From an uncultured Phocaeicola sp. (GTDB taxonomy: Bacteria > Bacteroidota > Bacteroidia > Bacteroidales > Bacteroidaceae), in contig CALUIZ010000024.1 in assembly GCA_944320815.1 (NCBI GenBank), positions 1-47,735 of the forward strand: a DNA stretch of 47,735 nucleotides, written 5' to 3'. A model generated the notes under the pieces. It made no database searches, was not told the origin of the DNA, and saw only the letters and a program-made list of their open reading frames with translations. Of this stretch, positions 18,117-29,075 are shown one piece after another. The position numbers and the translations under genes were made by a program. Position 1 is the first letter of the stretch. Each line of letters begins with the position of its first letter.

Positions 18117-18332
18117 ATGGGCACACAAGACATCATCGTTTACGTGACAGTGGCCTGCTGCGTGGCATTCATGTTCAGGCATTATCTGAAAATTCTGTTC
18201 CGGAAAAAGGATAAAAGGCCCGAATGCGGATGCGGATGCGAAGGATGCCCTCACTCCGCACGCACCGCAGAACGCACGTGCCGTGAGAAGGACAGACGGA
18301 AAAGTAAGGAAAAAGAAACGGCTGAAAGATGA
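18117..18332 (+). CDS. FeoB-associated Cys-rich membrane protein
   Basis: A 71-residue protein with one N-terminal membrane segment (about residues 6-20, IIVYVTVACCVAFMF) followed by a basic patch and a cysteine cluster, CGCGCEGCPHSA, near 38-49. This layout and its position 12 bases after feoB match the FeoB-associated Cys-rich membrane protein family, which takes the place of FeoC in many bacteria. It probably sits in the inner membrane next to FeoB; a metal or redox role of the cysteines is an inference. The long Lys/Arg/Glu tail looks disordered. Confidence 0.85.
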   Translation: MGTQDIIVYVTVACCVAFMFRHYLKILFRKKDKRPECGCGCEGCPHSARTAERTCREKDRRKSKEKETAER

Positions 18333-18399
18333 AAGAACTTTCATGAATATCTTTCCGCCAATACGAGCGAAACCATTCCAGTGTTTCACTTCACATCAT

Positions 18400-18445
18400 A
18401 AATACCCTGTTTTGCTTTTATTTTGAAGGCAAAACAGGGTATTTT
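18400..18445 (+). terminator. Terminator after the feo operon
   Basis: AAATACCCTGTTTTGC at 18400-18415 pairs perfectly with GCAAAACAGGGTATTTT at 18429-18445 around a short A/T-rich loop. It separates the feo genes from purF. Confidence 0.88.
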
Positions 18446-18584
18446 ACTTACAATCACAGCACATCTGCAAGAATAAAATAAATTATGGCATGACAATTTC
18501 ATTCCATATCCGGAATTGTCCGTTATTTTGCATACAGAACAAATGGATTCCCATTTCATACCAACTGATTGAAAACTGTTCATT

Positions 18585-20468
18585 ATGGAAACATTGAAAC
18601 ACGAATGCGGTGTGGCACTTATCCGCCTGTTCAAGCCTCTTGAATATTATGAAGAAAAATACGGGACATGGATGTACGGGCTCAACAAACTTTACCTGCT
18701 CATGGAGAAACAGCATAACCGCGGACAGGAAGCGGCAGGACTGGCATGCGTGAAACTGCAGGCCAACCCCGGAGAAGAATACATGTTCCGTGAAAGAGCA
18801 TTGGGAGCCGGAGCTATCACTGAAATCTTCGATACGGTGCACAGCCATTTCAAAGACCTCACCGAAGAAGAACTGCACGACGCAGAATATGCAAAGAAAT
18901 GCCTGCCCTTTGCCGGAGAGCTTTACATGGGACATCTGCGCTACTCCACCACCGGAAAAAGCGGCATGTCGTATGTGCACCCGTTCCTCCGCCGCAACAA
19001 CTGGCGTGCGAAAAATCTGGCGCTCTGCGGCAATTTCAACCTGACCAACGTCGACGAAATTTTCGCCGAAATCACCGCCGCCGGACAGCATCCGCGCAAA
19101 TATGCCGACACATACATCATGCTGGAACAGGTGGGGCACCGTCTGGACAGGGAAACGGAGCGTCTGTACAACATCTGCAGGGAGGAAGGGATGGAGGGGA
19201 TGGACATCACCCATGCCATAGAAGACCGCATCGACCTGACCAACGTGCTCAAGACCTCTTCACAGAAATGGGACGGGGGATATGTCATCTGCGGACTGAC
19301 GGGAAGCGGAGAGTCGTTCGCTGTCCGCGACCCTTGGGGGATACGGCCGGCATTCTGGTATATGGACGATGAAATCATGGTGCTGGCCTCGGAACGGCCG
19401 GTCATCCAGACCGTGCTCAACGTATCTGCCGACAACATCCGCGAACTCCAGCCGGGACAGGCCATTCTGGTCAGCAAAAAGGGGGAGATGCGTCTGGCAC
19501 AAATCAACAGACCGAAAACGGCAAGACCCTGCTCGTTCGAGCGCATCTATTTCAGCCGGGGAAGCGACATGGACATCTACCGCGAACGGAAAAAACTGGG
19601 CGAAAAGCTGGTAGGTCCTATCCTGAAGGCCATAGACAATGACATAGAGCACACCGTACTTTCATTCATACCGAACACTGCCGAGGTGGCCTTCTACGGA
19701 ATGCTGGAGGGATTCGACAACTACCTGAACCGGCTGAAAGCGAAGCGCATCGAGGAACTGGGGCGCAACCCCGGCCACAAGGAACTGGAAAAGATTCTCT
19801 CACAGCGCATCCGGAGCGAAAAGGTGGCGATCAAAGACATCAAACTGCGCACCTTCATCGCTGAAGGGAACACGCGCAACGACCTGGCCGCCCATGTGTA
19901 CGACATCACCTATGGAAGCCTGAAGCCCTACGAAGACAATCTGGTCATCATAGATGACAGCATCGTGCGGGGAACGACACTGCGGCAGAGCATCATCGGC
20001 ATCCTCGACCGTCTGCACCCGAAGAAGATTGTGATTGTCTCCTCGTCACCGCAGGTGCGCTATCCCGACTATTACGGCATCGACATGTCCAGCATGGAAC
20101 AGTTCATCGCCTTCAAGGCCGCCATCGCCCTCCTGGAAGACCGCGGGATGCAGCATGTCATCGAATATGTCTACCGCAAGGCTAAAGCGCAGATGGACCT
20201 GCCGAAAGAAAAGATGATGAACTACGTGAAGGAAATCTACGCGCCATTCACCGACGAGGAGATTTCAGCAAAAATCGTGGAACTTCTCACCCCGGCGGGC
20301 ACGCAGGCAAAAGTGCAGATTGTCTACCAGACACTGGAAGGCCTGCACGAAGCCTGTCCCAACCATCCCGGCGACTGGTACTTCAGCGGCGACTACCCTA
20401 CTCCGGGCGGCATGAAACTTGTGAACAAGGCATTCATCGACTGGGCAGACCGGAACTACCAGTTCTGA
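18585..20468 (+). CDS. purF: Amidophosphoribosyltransferase, long Bacteroidetes form
   Basis: A 627-residue enzyme for the first step of purine synthesis, moving the glutamine amide to PRPP. The N-terminal nucleophile is Cys8 (METLKHECGVAL), implying removal of a seven-residue propeptide, as in B. subtilis-type PurF. The glutaminase domain shows QHNRGQEAAGL, MGHLRYSTTG and CGNFNLTN; the phosphoribosyltransferase loop is IIDDSIVRGTTLRQS near 454-468. It is well over 100 residues longer than usual PurF: the segment between about 350 and 450 (with a coiled LGRNPGHKELEKILSQRI part) and a C-terminal extension after the SSSPQVRYPDYYGIDM block account for this. Whether it is the only PurF of the cell cannot be told here. 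A terminator follows. Confidence 0.85.
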   Translation: METLKHECGVALIRLFKPLEYYEEKYGTWMYGLNKLYLLMEKQHNRGQEAAGLACVKLQANPGEEYMFRERALGAGAITEIFDTVHSHFKDLTEEELHDAEYAKKCLPFAGELYMGHLRYSTTGKSGMSYVHPFLRRNNWRAKNLALCGNFNLTNVDEIFAEITAAGQHPRKYADTYIMLEQVGHRLDRETERLYNICREEGMEGMDITHAIEDRIDLTNVLKTSSQKWDGGYVICGLTGSGESFAVRDPWGIRPAFWYMDDEIMVLASERPVIQTVLNVSADNIRELQPGQAILVSKKGEMRLAQINRPKTARPCSFERIYFSRGSDMDIYRERKKLGEKLVGPILKAIDNDIEHTVLSFIPNTAEVAFYGMLEGFDNYLNRLKAKRIEELGRNPGHKELEKILSQRIRSEKVAIKDIKLRTFIAEGNTRNDLAAHVYDITYGSLKPYEDNLVIIDDSIVRGTTLRQSIIGILDRLHPKKIVIVSSSPQVRYPDYYGIDMSSMEQFIAFKAAIALLEDRGMQHVIEYVYRKAKAQMDLPKEKMMNYVKEIYAPFTDEEISAKIVELLTPAGTQAKVQIVYQTLEGLHEACPNHPGDWYFSGDYPTPGGMKLVNKAFIDWADRNYQF

Positions 20469-20520
20469 AACGGAGGCGCACCGGCATCCGGAACAGAAAG
20501 GAACGGCCTGTTCCAACTCA

Positions 20521-20561
20521 AGCAGCCTGTTGTCCGCAATGGAACAACGGGCTGCTTTTTT
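20521..20561 (+). terminator. Terminator after purF
   Basis: AGCAGCCTGTTGT pairs with ACAACGGGCTGCT (one mismatch) and is followed by a T-run at 20557-20561. Confidence 0.88.
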
Positions 20562-20661
20562 TACACAGACCTGAGAAAAACAACGCTTTGGCAGACACCT
20601 GCCCCGCCTCCATACGAAGGAAAAAAATCCTTCGGTTTCTTCAATATTTTGCCAACCCCAG

Positions 20662-20692
20662 TTTGCAATCTAATGAAGTATTCGTATATTTG
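20662..20692 (+). promoter_or_regulatory. Consensus promoter of the AAA ATPase gene
   Basis: TTTG at 20662-20665 and TATATTTG at 20685-20692 are spaced by exactly 19 bases, a perfect match to the Bacteroides housekeeping promoter. It places the transcript start near 20699 and supports the ATG at 20714. Confidence 0.8.
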
Positions 20693-20713
20693 CAACGCAG
20701 AATAGAGAAAGAA

Positions 20714-21892
20714 ATGGAAGCTTTTTACAGAACCCATAGTTATCTGGTTGAACATACAAACGCTCCGGTACGGCGCGATCTGATGGACGAAATCGACTGG
20801 AACGACCGCCTCATCGGAATCAAAGGGACACGGGGAGTCGGCAAAACCACTTTTTTGCTGCAGTACGCAAAAGAAAAGTTCGGCTACGACCGCTCGTGCC
20901 TGTATGTCAACATGAACAACTTCTACTTCTCTCAATACAGTCTGGTAGACTTTGCCGGCGAATTCATGAAACGCGGAGGAAAGGTCCTACTCATCGACCA
21001 GGTGTTCAAGCTCCCCGACTGGAGCCATGACCTGCGCACATGCTACGAACGTTACCCCCAGCTCAAGATCGTGTTCACCGGCTCGTCCGTAATGCGGCTG
21101 AAGGAAGAGAACCCAGAGCTGAACGGCATCGTCAAGTCATACAATCTGCGGGGATTTTCCTTCCGGGAGTTCCTGAACCTGCAGACAGGGAACCATTTTT
21201 CGCCCTTCACGCTCGACGAAATCCTGCACAACCACGAACATCTCGCCAAGACGATTCTGCCCTACATCAATCCGCTCAACTATTTCCAGGACTACATCCA
21301 CCATGGTTTCTATCCGTTTTTTCTGGAAAAGCGCAACTTTTCGGAAAATCTGCTGAAGACCATGAACATGATGATAGAAGTGGACATACTTTTAATCCAA
21401 CAAATTGAGCTGAAATATCTCTCGAAAATAAAAAAATTACTATATTTGTTGGCGGTAGACGGACCTGTGGCACCCAACGTAAGCCAACTGGCCGCAGACA
21501 TCCAGACATCGCGCGCCACGGTGATGAACTACATCAAATATCTGGCAGACTCAAGGCTCATCAACATGATTTACCCGAAGGGAGAGACATTCCCGAAGAA
21601 GCCGGCCAAGATCATGATGCACAACACGAACCTGATGTACAGCATATATCCCATCAAGGTGGAGGACCAGGACGTGTTGGAAACATTCTTCGTGAACACG
21701 ATGTGGAAAGACCACAAGGTAAACAAGGGAGACAAGGGGGCGTCGTTCCTGGTGGACGGAAACTTGCATTTCCGGATCTGCACGGACAACCACAAACAGA
21801 AAAACAACCCGAACGTCCATTATGCCATGCACAAGATGGAAATGGGACACGGAAACCAGATTCCGCTGTGGATGTTCGGCTTTTTATACTAG
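20714..21892 (+). CDS. AAA family ATPase with winged-helix part (AAA_14/DUF4143-like)
   Basis: A 392-residue protein. Walker A is GTRGVGKTT at about 38-46. The Walker B region reads VLLIDQVFKLPDW, with Gln where most relatives have Glu. The sensor region is IVFTGSSVMRL, followed by LRGFSFREFL, a helix-turn-helix or winged-helix segment (SQLAADIQTSRATVMNYIKYL) and a C-terminal part matching the DUF4143 region in layout, but without a clear acidic nuclease-like motif. Such proteins are abundant in Bacteroides and archaea and mostly uncharacterised. The upstream 42 in-frame codons are excluded because a perfect promoter lies there. PFOR follows after 42 bases. Confidence 0.8.
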   Translation: MEAFYRTHSYLVEHTNAPVRRDLMDEIDWNDRLIGIKGTRGVGKTTFLLQYAKEKFGYDRSCLYVNMNNFYFSQYSLVDFAGEFMKRGGKVLLIDQVFKLPDWSHDLRTCYERYPQLKIVFTGSSVMRLKEENPELNGIVKSYNLRGFSFREFLNLQTGNHFSPFTLDEILHNHEHLAKTILPYINPLNYFQDYIHHGFYPFFLEKRNFSENLLKTMNMMIEVDILLIQQIELKYLSKIKKLLYLLAVDGPVAPNVSQLAADIQTSRATVMNYIKYLADSRLINMIYPKGETFPKKPAKIMMHNTNLMYSIYPIKVEDQDVLETFFVNTMWKDHKVNKGDKGASFLVDGNLHFRICTDNHKQKNNPNVHYAMHKMEMGHGNQIPLWMFGFLY

Positions 21893-21934
21893 AAACAGAG
21901 ATTTTTATTACTTAATACCTAATTTAGTAATTGT

Positions 21935-25492
<3,558 letters not shown>

Positions 25493-25516
25493 ACTTTTCT
25501 TACAGAATCATAATGA

Positions 25517-25551
25517 AAGACAGCCGGTTGCACAATCGGCTGTCTTTTTTT
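25517..25551 (+). terminator. Terminator after nifJ
   Basis: GACAGCCG at 25519-25526 pairs with CGGCTGTC at 25537-25544 and is followed by seven T. Confidence 0.92.
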
Positions 25552-25618
25552 GTCTAAACTTTTTTGATAATCTGACATGACATGCAAACTCGGATAGCTG
25601 AAGATAATGAGGATTTCT

Positions 25619-25626
25619 TATCTTTG
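25619..25626 (+). promoter_or_regulatory. Promoter box of the small lipoprotein gene
   Basis: TATCTTTG matches TAnnTTTG exactly, 23 bases before the start codon. The -33 element is only loosely matched. Confidence 0.6.
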
Positions 25627-25649
25627 CACCAGACTCAAATTTATCTGTT

Positions 25650-26027
25650 ATGAAAAATCTATCAAAACTGGCAATTGTATCTCTGATAGCGGGATGCAGC
25701 ATGGTTTCCTGCACAAGCTATAGTGCGGAAGACTACATGAACGACATGAAGACGCTCACCGAAGAAACCATCCGCAATGCGTCTGATTATACGGAGGAAG
25801 ACTGGAAACGTGTGGGTGAAGAATATCGGGCCATAAACGAGAAAGGAAAGAAGACACTGGAACGGCTTACGGACGAGCAAAAGAAGGAACTGGAGAAATA
25901 TGCAGAAGAAATGGCTGACAAGGCTGCCGAGTTTGACCATGAGGAACTGAAAGCGCAGTTTGAGGACATCATGGACCAGGCGGACAAGTTCATTGACGGT
26001 ATCATGCAACAAATCGAAAAGGACTAA
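25650..26027 (+). CDS. Small helical lipoprotein, DUF6565-like
   Basis: A 125-residue protein with a lipoprotein signal peptide: charged start MKNLSK, hydrophobic core, and a lipobox at LIAGC (Cys16); a second candidate is VSC (Cys21). The rest is strongly charged and helical, with heptad-like EDWKRVGEEYRAINEKGKKT and KKELEKYAEEMADKAAEF segments. The composition and length resemble the DUF6565 family of Bacteroides; the name is from resemblance only. It probably sits on the periplasmic side of a membrane. Its TAA overlaps an ATG of the following phosphodiesterase frame, so the two are likely co-transcribed. The function is unknown. Confidence 0.8.
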   Translation: MKNLSKLAIVSLIAGCSMVSCTSYSAEDYMNDMKTLTEETIRNASDYTEEDWKRVGEEYRAINEKGKKTLERLTDEQKKELEKYAEEMADKAAEFDHEELKAQFEDIMDQADKFIDGIMQQIEKD

Positions 26028-26041
26028 TGCAACTCTGCCCC

Positions 26042-26581
26042 ATGAAATATCTGATTGTATCTGACATCCATGGCTCGCTTCCTGCACTGAAGAAAGTGAT
26101 TGACTTCTACAGAACACAACATTGTGACATGCTCTGCATATTGGGAGACATTCTGAACTATGGCCCGCGTAACGGTCTGCCGGAGGGGCTTGATCCGAAG
26201 GGTATCGCTGAAAGACTTAACGCGATGAGTGATGAAATCATTGCCATACGGGGCAACTGCGATTCGGAAGTAGACCAGATGCTGCTGGATTTCCCTATTC
26301 TTTCCGACTACGCGATTGTGGCGGACAACGGGAAACGGCTTTTTCTGACACACGGACATATCTACAACGAAGGAAGCATGCCGAAAGGCAAACATGATGT
26401 GTTCTTCTATGGACATACACACCTGTGGAAACTGGAAAAGACAGACAAAAGGATTGTCTGCAACACAGGCTCTGTCACTTTCCCAAAGGAAGAAAACCCG
26501 CCGACTTTCGCCACTTATGAGAACGGAACCGTCACAATCCATCATCTGAACGGAGAAGTAATGAAGAAGATTTCACTCTGA
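26042..26581 (+). CDS. YfcE/MJ0936-type metallophosphodiesterase
   Basis: A 179-residue calcineurin-like phosphoesterase. The metal-binding motifs are in order: SDIHG near residues 7-11, LGDILNYGPR near 39-48, RGNCDSEVD near 75-83, THGH near 106-109 and YGHTH near 125-129. YfcE-type enzymes hydrolyse phosphodiesters with Mn2+; the natural substrate is generally not known. The ATG at 26042 gives the family-typical start MKYLIVSDIHG. An ATG at 26027 overlaps the stop of the lipoprotein gene (TAATG) and could also serve by coupling. The pairing with the lipoprotein gene may only be transcriptional. Confidence 0.88.
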   Translation: MKYLIVSDIHGSLPALKKVIDFYRTQHCDMLCILGDILNYGPRNGLPEGLDPKGIAERLNAMSDEIIAIRGNCDSEVDQMLLDFPILSDYAIVADNGKRLFLTHGHIYNEGSMPKGKHDVFFYGHTHLWKLEKTDKRIVCNTGSVTFPKEENPPTFATYENGTVTIHHLNGEVMKKISL

Positions 26582-26598
26582 AAATCCCAAAAGAATAA

Positions 26599-26643
26599 AA
26601 ATTTTGCGCAGCTCCATTTAAAATGAGGCTGCGCAATTTTTTT
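26599..26643. terminator. Bidirectional terminator between convergent genes
   Basis: TTGCGCAGC and GCTGCGCAA form a perfect stem, with A-rich sequence on the left and T-rich sequence on the right, so it works for the phosphodiesterase (plus) and the DUF5723 gene (minus). Confidence 0.9.
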
Positions 26644-26699
26644 ATTCCTTTCCGTCACAATATCATTTGTGCCGGCAATGATATCCATGAGATTTACAG

Positions 26700-28154
26700 T
26701 CAGTCGTTACTGACGGGCTTCTTCCCTCCCATCGGAAATGAGAAGCCAAAGAATGCGTTCACGCTACGTGAATTCTTTCCGAAGAACATATAGTCGGTAC
26801 CTACAAACAGAGGACCTAATTTCAGAGCAACACCCAATGATTTTCCTGCTGCCTGAATCGGAGAATAGCTGACCGCCAGATTAAGTGCGTTCGAAGGACG
26901 AAGCGTAGCGGAGAATGTCAGCTCATTCAGCGTTTTCGGCTGGACGAAACGTGAAGTATACATCGCACCCACACTCAGCTTGTTGTTCAGCAATGCGTAC
27001 TCACCGGCAAGCAAGATGGTGGAAGCAAGGCGTGTTTTTAAATCTGCTTCTTTCGGATCACCTTCGGCAAAGTCAAAACGCTCCAAAGAGAGGAAGTCAC
27101 CGCCGATGTATTTGTCATAGTTCTGGCTGTCGATGGTGACATTTTCACTTCCTTCGACCGTGGCAATAGTTGTCGCACTTTCTTTCCATTTCAAGAATCC
27201 CAAATCAAGTACTGCTGCAGAAACCGTCAGGTTGTCCCAAACTTTATAGCTTGCACCTAAATCGATACCAAAACCAGTACCTGCAATGCCTAAATCGCCT
27301 GCATCTAAATCAAAATCGTCTATCATTCCGGTATTGTCAAATGTCATACCGCCACCTTTCAATGTCGTTGTGATGCTTGCATCCGCAGCATAGCTATAAT
27401 GGCTTCCATACCAGTCTTCTGGTCTGAACTCTCCAGCTCTGGAGATATAATCGCTATAGTTTCCGGAAGTGATGTCGTCCGAGTCAATTCCTGTAGGCAA
27501 AGCTGGAATACCCAAATCCACATCAAACTTGTTGATTTTCATTTCCGCACGAGCTAATCCCAGAAGTACTTTCACGCGTCCGCCTATGGTTAATTTGTCC
27601 GTAATCTGACGAGAATATCCCAGACCTACTTCGGCATATGCACTTACATTCAGCTTCTGGTTTGCAATGTTATACTTTTGTTGAGTGCCTGCAAGATCCT
27701 CGATAGCAAAACCGTTCATGTTACGCATCATTTTAAACATGTCACCGGACAATGATGCGCCTACATCCATACGTAATCCCACGTTCACGCTCCAGAATCC
27801 TTTCCCGTGATACCATCCGAAAGAAAGGATGTCTGTATTGAAATTCACGTTCAAATTGTTCTCATCTTTTAGTCTGTCAAACAATTTGTTATTGGTGAAC
27901 AAGTCTTCACCTCCGTCCAAAACATCAATGATGTCGCCTGTTCCCAATACATTAGAAGATGCGCTGACATTCAGTGAACCGATTACCGGAAAATTAAAAT
28001 AGCCGCGTGTTGGCTGCAAACCCGGATTCATCTGCAGACGTGTACTCGCGCCTTCCATAAAATAAGAAGTACGCAGATACTGCGCCTGAGCAGCGGTCGC
28101 CAACAACACCAAACCTGCCGCCAATAAAACTCTCTTACATTTAACCTTTTTCAT
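26700..28154 (-). CDS. DUF5723 family outer-membrane beta-barrel protein
   Basis: A 484-residue protein with a signal peptide ending near AAQAQ (residue 24). After that come alternating short hydrophobic and polar strands typical of a beta-barrel, such as FWSVNVGLRMDVGASLS, LNVSAYAEVGLGYSRQI and KLSVGAMYTSRFV, and a closing FFGFSF strand near the C-terminus. The conserved start after the signal (YFMEGASTRLQMNPGLQPTRGYFNFPVIGSLNV) fits DUF5723 proteins of Bacteroidetes. It lies 150 bases downstream of a LytTR regulator gene on the same strand and has its own promoter and a candidate regulator site. Ligand or cargo is unknown. Confidence 0.82.
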   Translation of the reverse strand: MKKVKCKRVLLAAGLVLLATAAQAQYLRTSYFMEGASTRLQMNPGLQPTRGYFNFPVIGSLNVSASSNVLGTGDIIDVLDGGEDLFTNNKLFDRLKDENNLNVNFNTDILSFGWYHGKGFWSVNVGLRMDVGASLSGDMFKMMRNMNGFAIEDLAGTQQKYNIANQKLNVSAYAEVGLGYSRQITDKLTIGGRVKVLLGLARAEMKINKFDVDLGIPALPTGIDSDDITSGNYSDYISRAGEFRPEDWYGSHYSYAADASITTTLKGGGMTFDNTGMIDDFDLDAGDLGIAGTGFGIDLGASYKVWDNLTVSAAVLDLGFLKWKESATTIATVEGSENVTIDSQNYDKYIGGDFLSLERFDFAEGDPKEADLKTRLASTILLAGEYALLNNKLSVGAMYTSRFVQPKTLNELTFSATLRPSNALNLAVSYSPIQAAGKSLGVALKLGPLFVGTDYMFFGKNSRSVNAFFGFSFPMGGKKPVSND

Positions 28155-28180
28155 ATGACTTTGTATTGATTAACCTTTTG

Positions 28181-28188
28181 CAAAAATA
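28181..28188 (-). promoter_or_regulatory. Promoter box of the DUF5723 gene
   Basis: The minus strand reads TATTTTTG, an exact TAnnTTTG match 26 bases before the start. The sequence 19 bases upstream reads TTGG instead of TTTG, so the promoter may need an activator. Confidence 0.6.
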
Positions 28189-28260
28189 AACATTCGTTTT
28201 CAATTCCCCAACCTCTCCGCTGCGAGGGACATTCCCAAAGGTAGATTTATGTGATTATGT

Positions 28261-28292
28261 GGTCAAAAATAAAGACTATCCGGTCAAAATAA
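28261..28292. promoter_or_regulatory. Direct repeat with 21-bp period, candidate LytTR operator
   Basis: GGTCAAAAATA at 28261-28271 and GGTCAAAATAA at 28282-28292 are near-identical direct repeats spaced exactly 21 bases start to start, that is two DNA turns. LytTR-domain regulators typically bind two direct repeats on one DNA face with this spacing. The repeats lie just past the stop of the LytTR gene and about 73 to 104 bases upstream of the -7 box of the DUF5723 gene. The function is inferred. Confidence 0.5.
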
Positions 28293-28303
28293 CGTACCAT
28301 TTT

Positions 28304-29068
28304 TTACAACTGACAGAATCTGTCCATCAATTTTTTCCGGTATTTTTTCGACACCTGCAGCTCGTCCGCTCCGTCAAACGGAGGATACATGATGCAACGG
28401 CTGTCCTGCACCATAATCAGATAGTTCATGTTGATGATGAATGACTGATGCACCTGAACAAACGAAGAATCATAGGCGCAGAGATTTTCAGCCGTCGTAT
28501 TGCGCCGCAGCGGAATGAACGTACCATTAGACAGTGCGGCCTCCCATATCTTCCGCCCTGAAAGATAACGGAAATAACCGATGTCTGACACACGCAAGAT
28601 ACGGAGGTCGCCTGTAGGAACAACCACCATGAAAGACTTCTCGTTCAATGGAGTCGGTTTCAGCGGCCCGACGGGCTCTCCATTGCCGGAAGCGACAGAC
28701 TGTATGCGGTTCAGCACCACCTCCAACTCTTTCGGGTCTACCGGCTTGAGCATGAAATCAAACGCATAATTCCTCAAGGCATCAATCAGATACTTGTTGT
28801 ATGCCGTATAGAAGACAACCTGCATTTTCCAGTCAACCGCATCATGGATCCTGCCCGCCACATCCATCCCCGTCATGTCGGGCAGCTCCACATCAAGGAA
28901 CAACAAATCCGGACGTTCCTTCTCTATCAAACGTATGCCGGCCACTCCGTTCTTTGCAATCCCCACCACCTGTATCCATCCATAACGTTTGAGTTCAAAG
29001 CAAAGATTATCAATGGCCGTTTCTTCATCGTCCACAATCACAGTTCTTAAAATCCCTTCATTCGCCAT
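28304..29068 (-). CDS. LytTR-family response regulator
   Basis: A 254-residue regulator. The receiver domain (about 7-125) has the acidic pair DD at 13-14, the phosphoacceptor Asp59 in LLFLDVELPDMTG, a Thr in YTAYN and the Lys in FDFMLKPVD. The C-terminal LytTR DNA-binding domain (about 150-254) shows IGYFRYLSGRKIWEAAL, FIPLRRNTTAENL and FVQVHQSFIINMNYL. It starts 7 bases after the stop of the histidine kinase gene, so the two are co-transcribed partners. The downstream 150 bases carry a direct repeat that may be its operator in front of the DUF5723 gene. Confidence 0.93.
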   Translation of the reverse strand: MANEGILRTVIVDDEETAIDNLCFELKRYGWIQVVGIAKNGVAGIRLIEKERPDLLFLDVELPDMTGMDVAGRIHDAVDWKMQVVFYTAYNKYLIDALRNYAFDFMLKPVDPKELEVVLNRIQSVASGNGEPVGPLKPTPLNEKSFMVVVPTGDLRILRVSDIGYFRYLSGRKIWEAALSNGTFIPLRRNTTAENLCAYDSSFVQVHQSFIINMNYLIMVQDSRCIMYPPFDGADELQVSKKYRKKLMDRFCQL

Positions 29069-29075
29069 AAGTCTG

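Noticed and set aside
28261..28292. Attachment site or short CRISPR remnant
   Set aside because: Two short direct repeats with a 21-bp period and no integrase or cas gene nearby fit an operator better.
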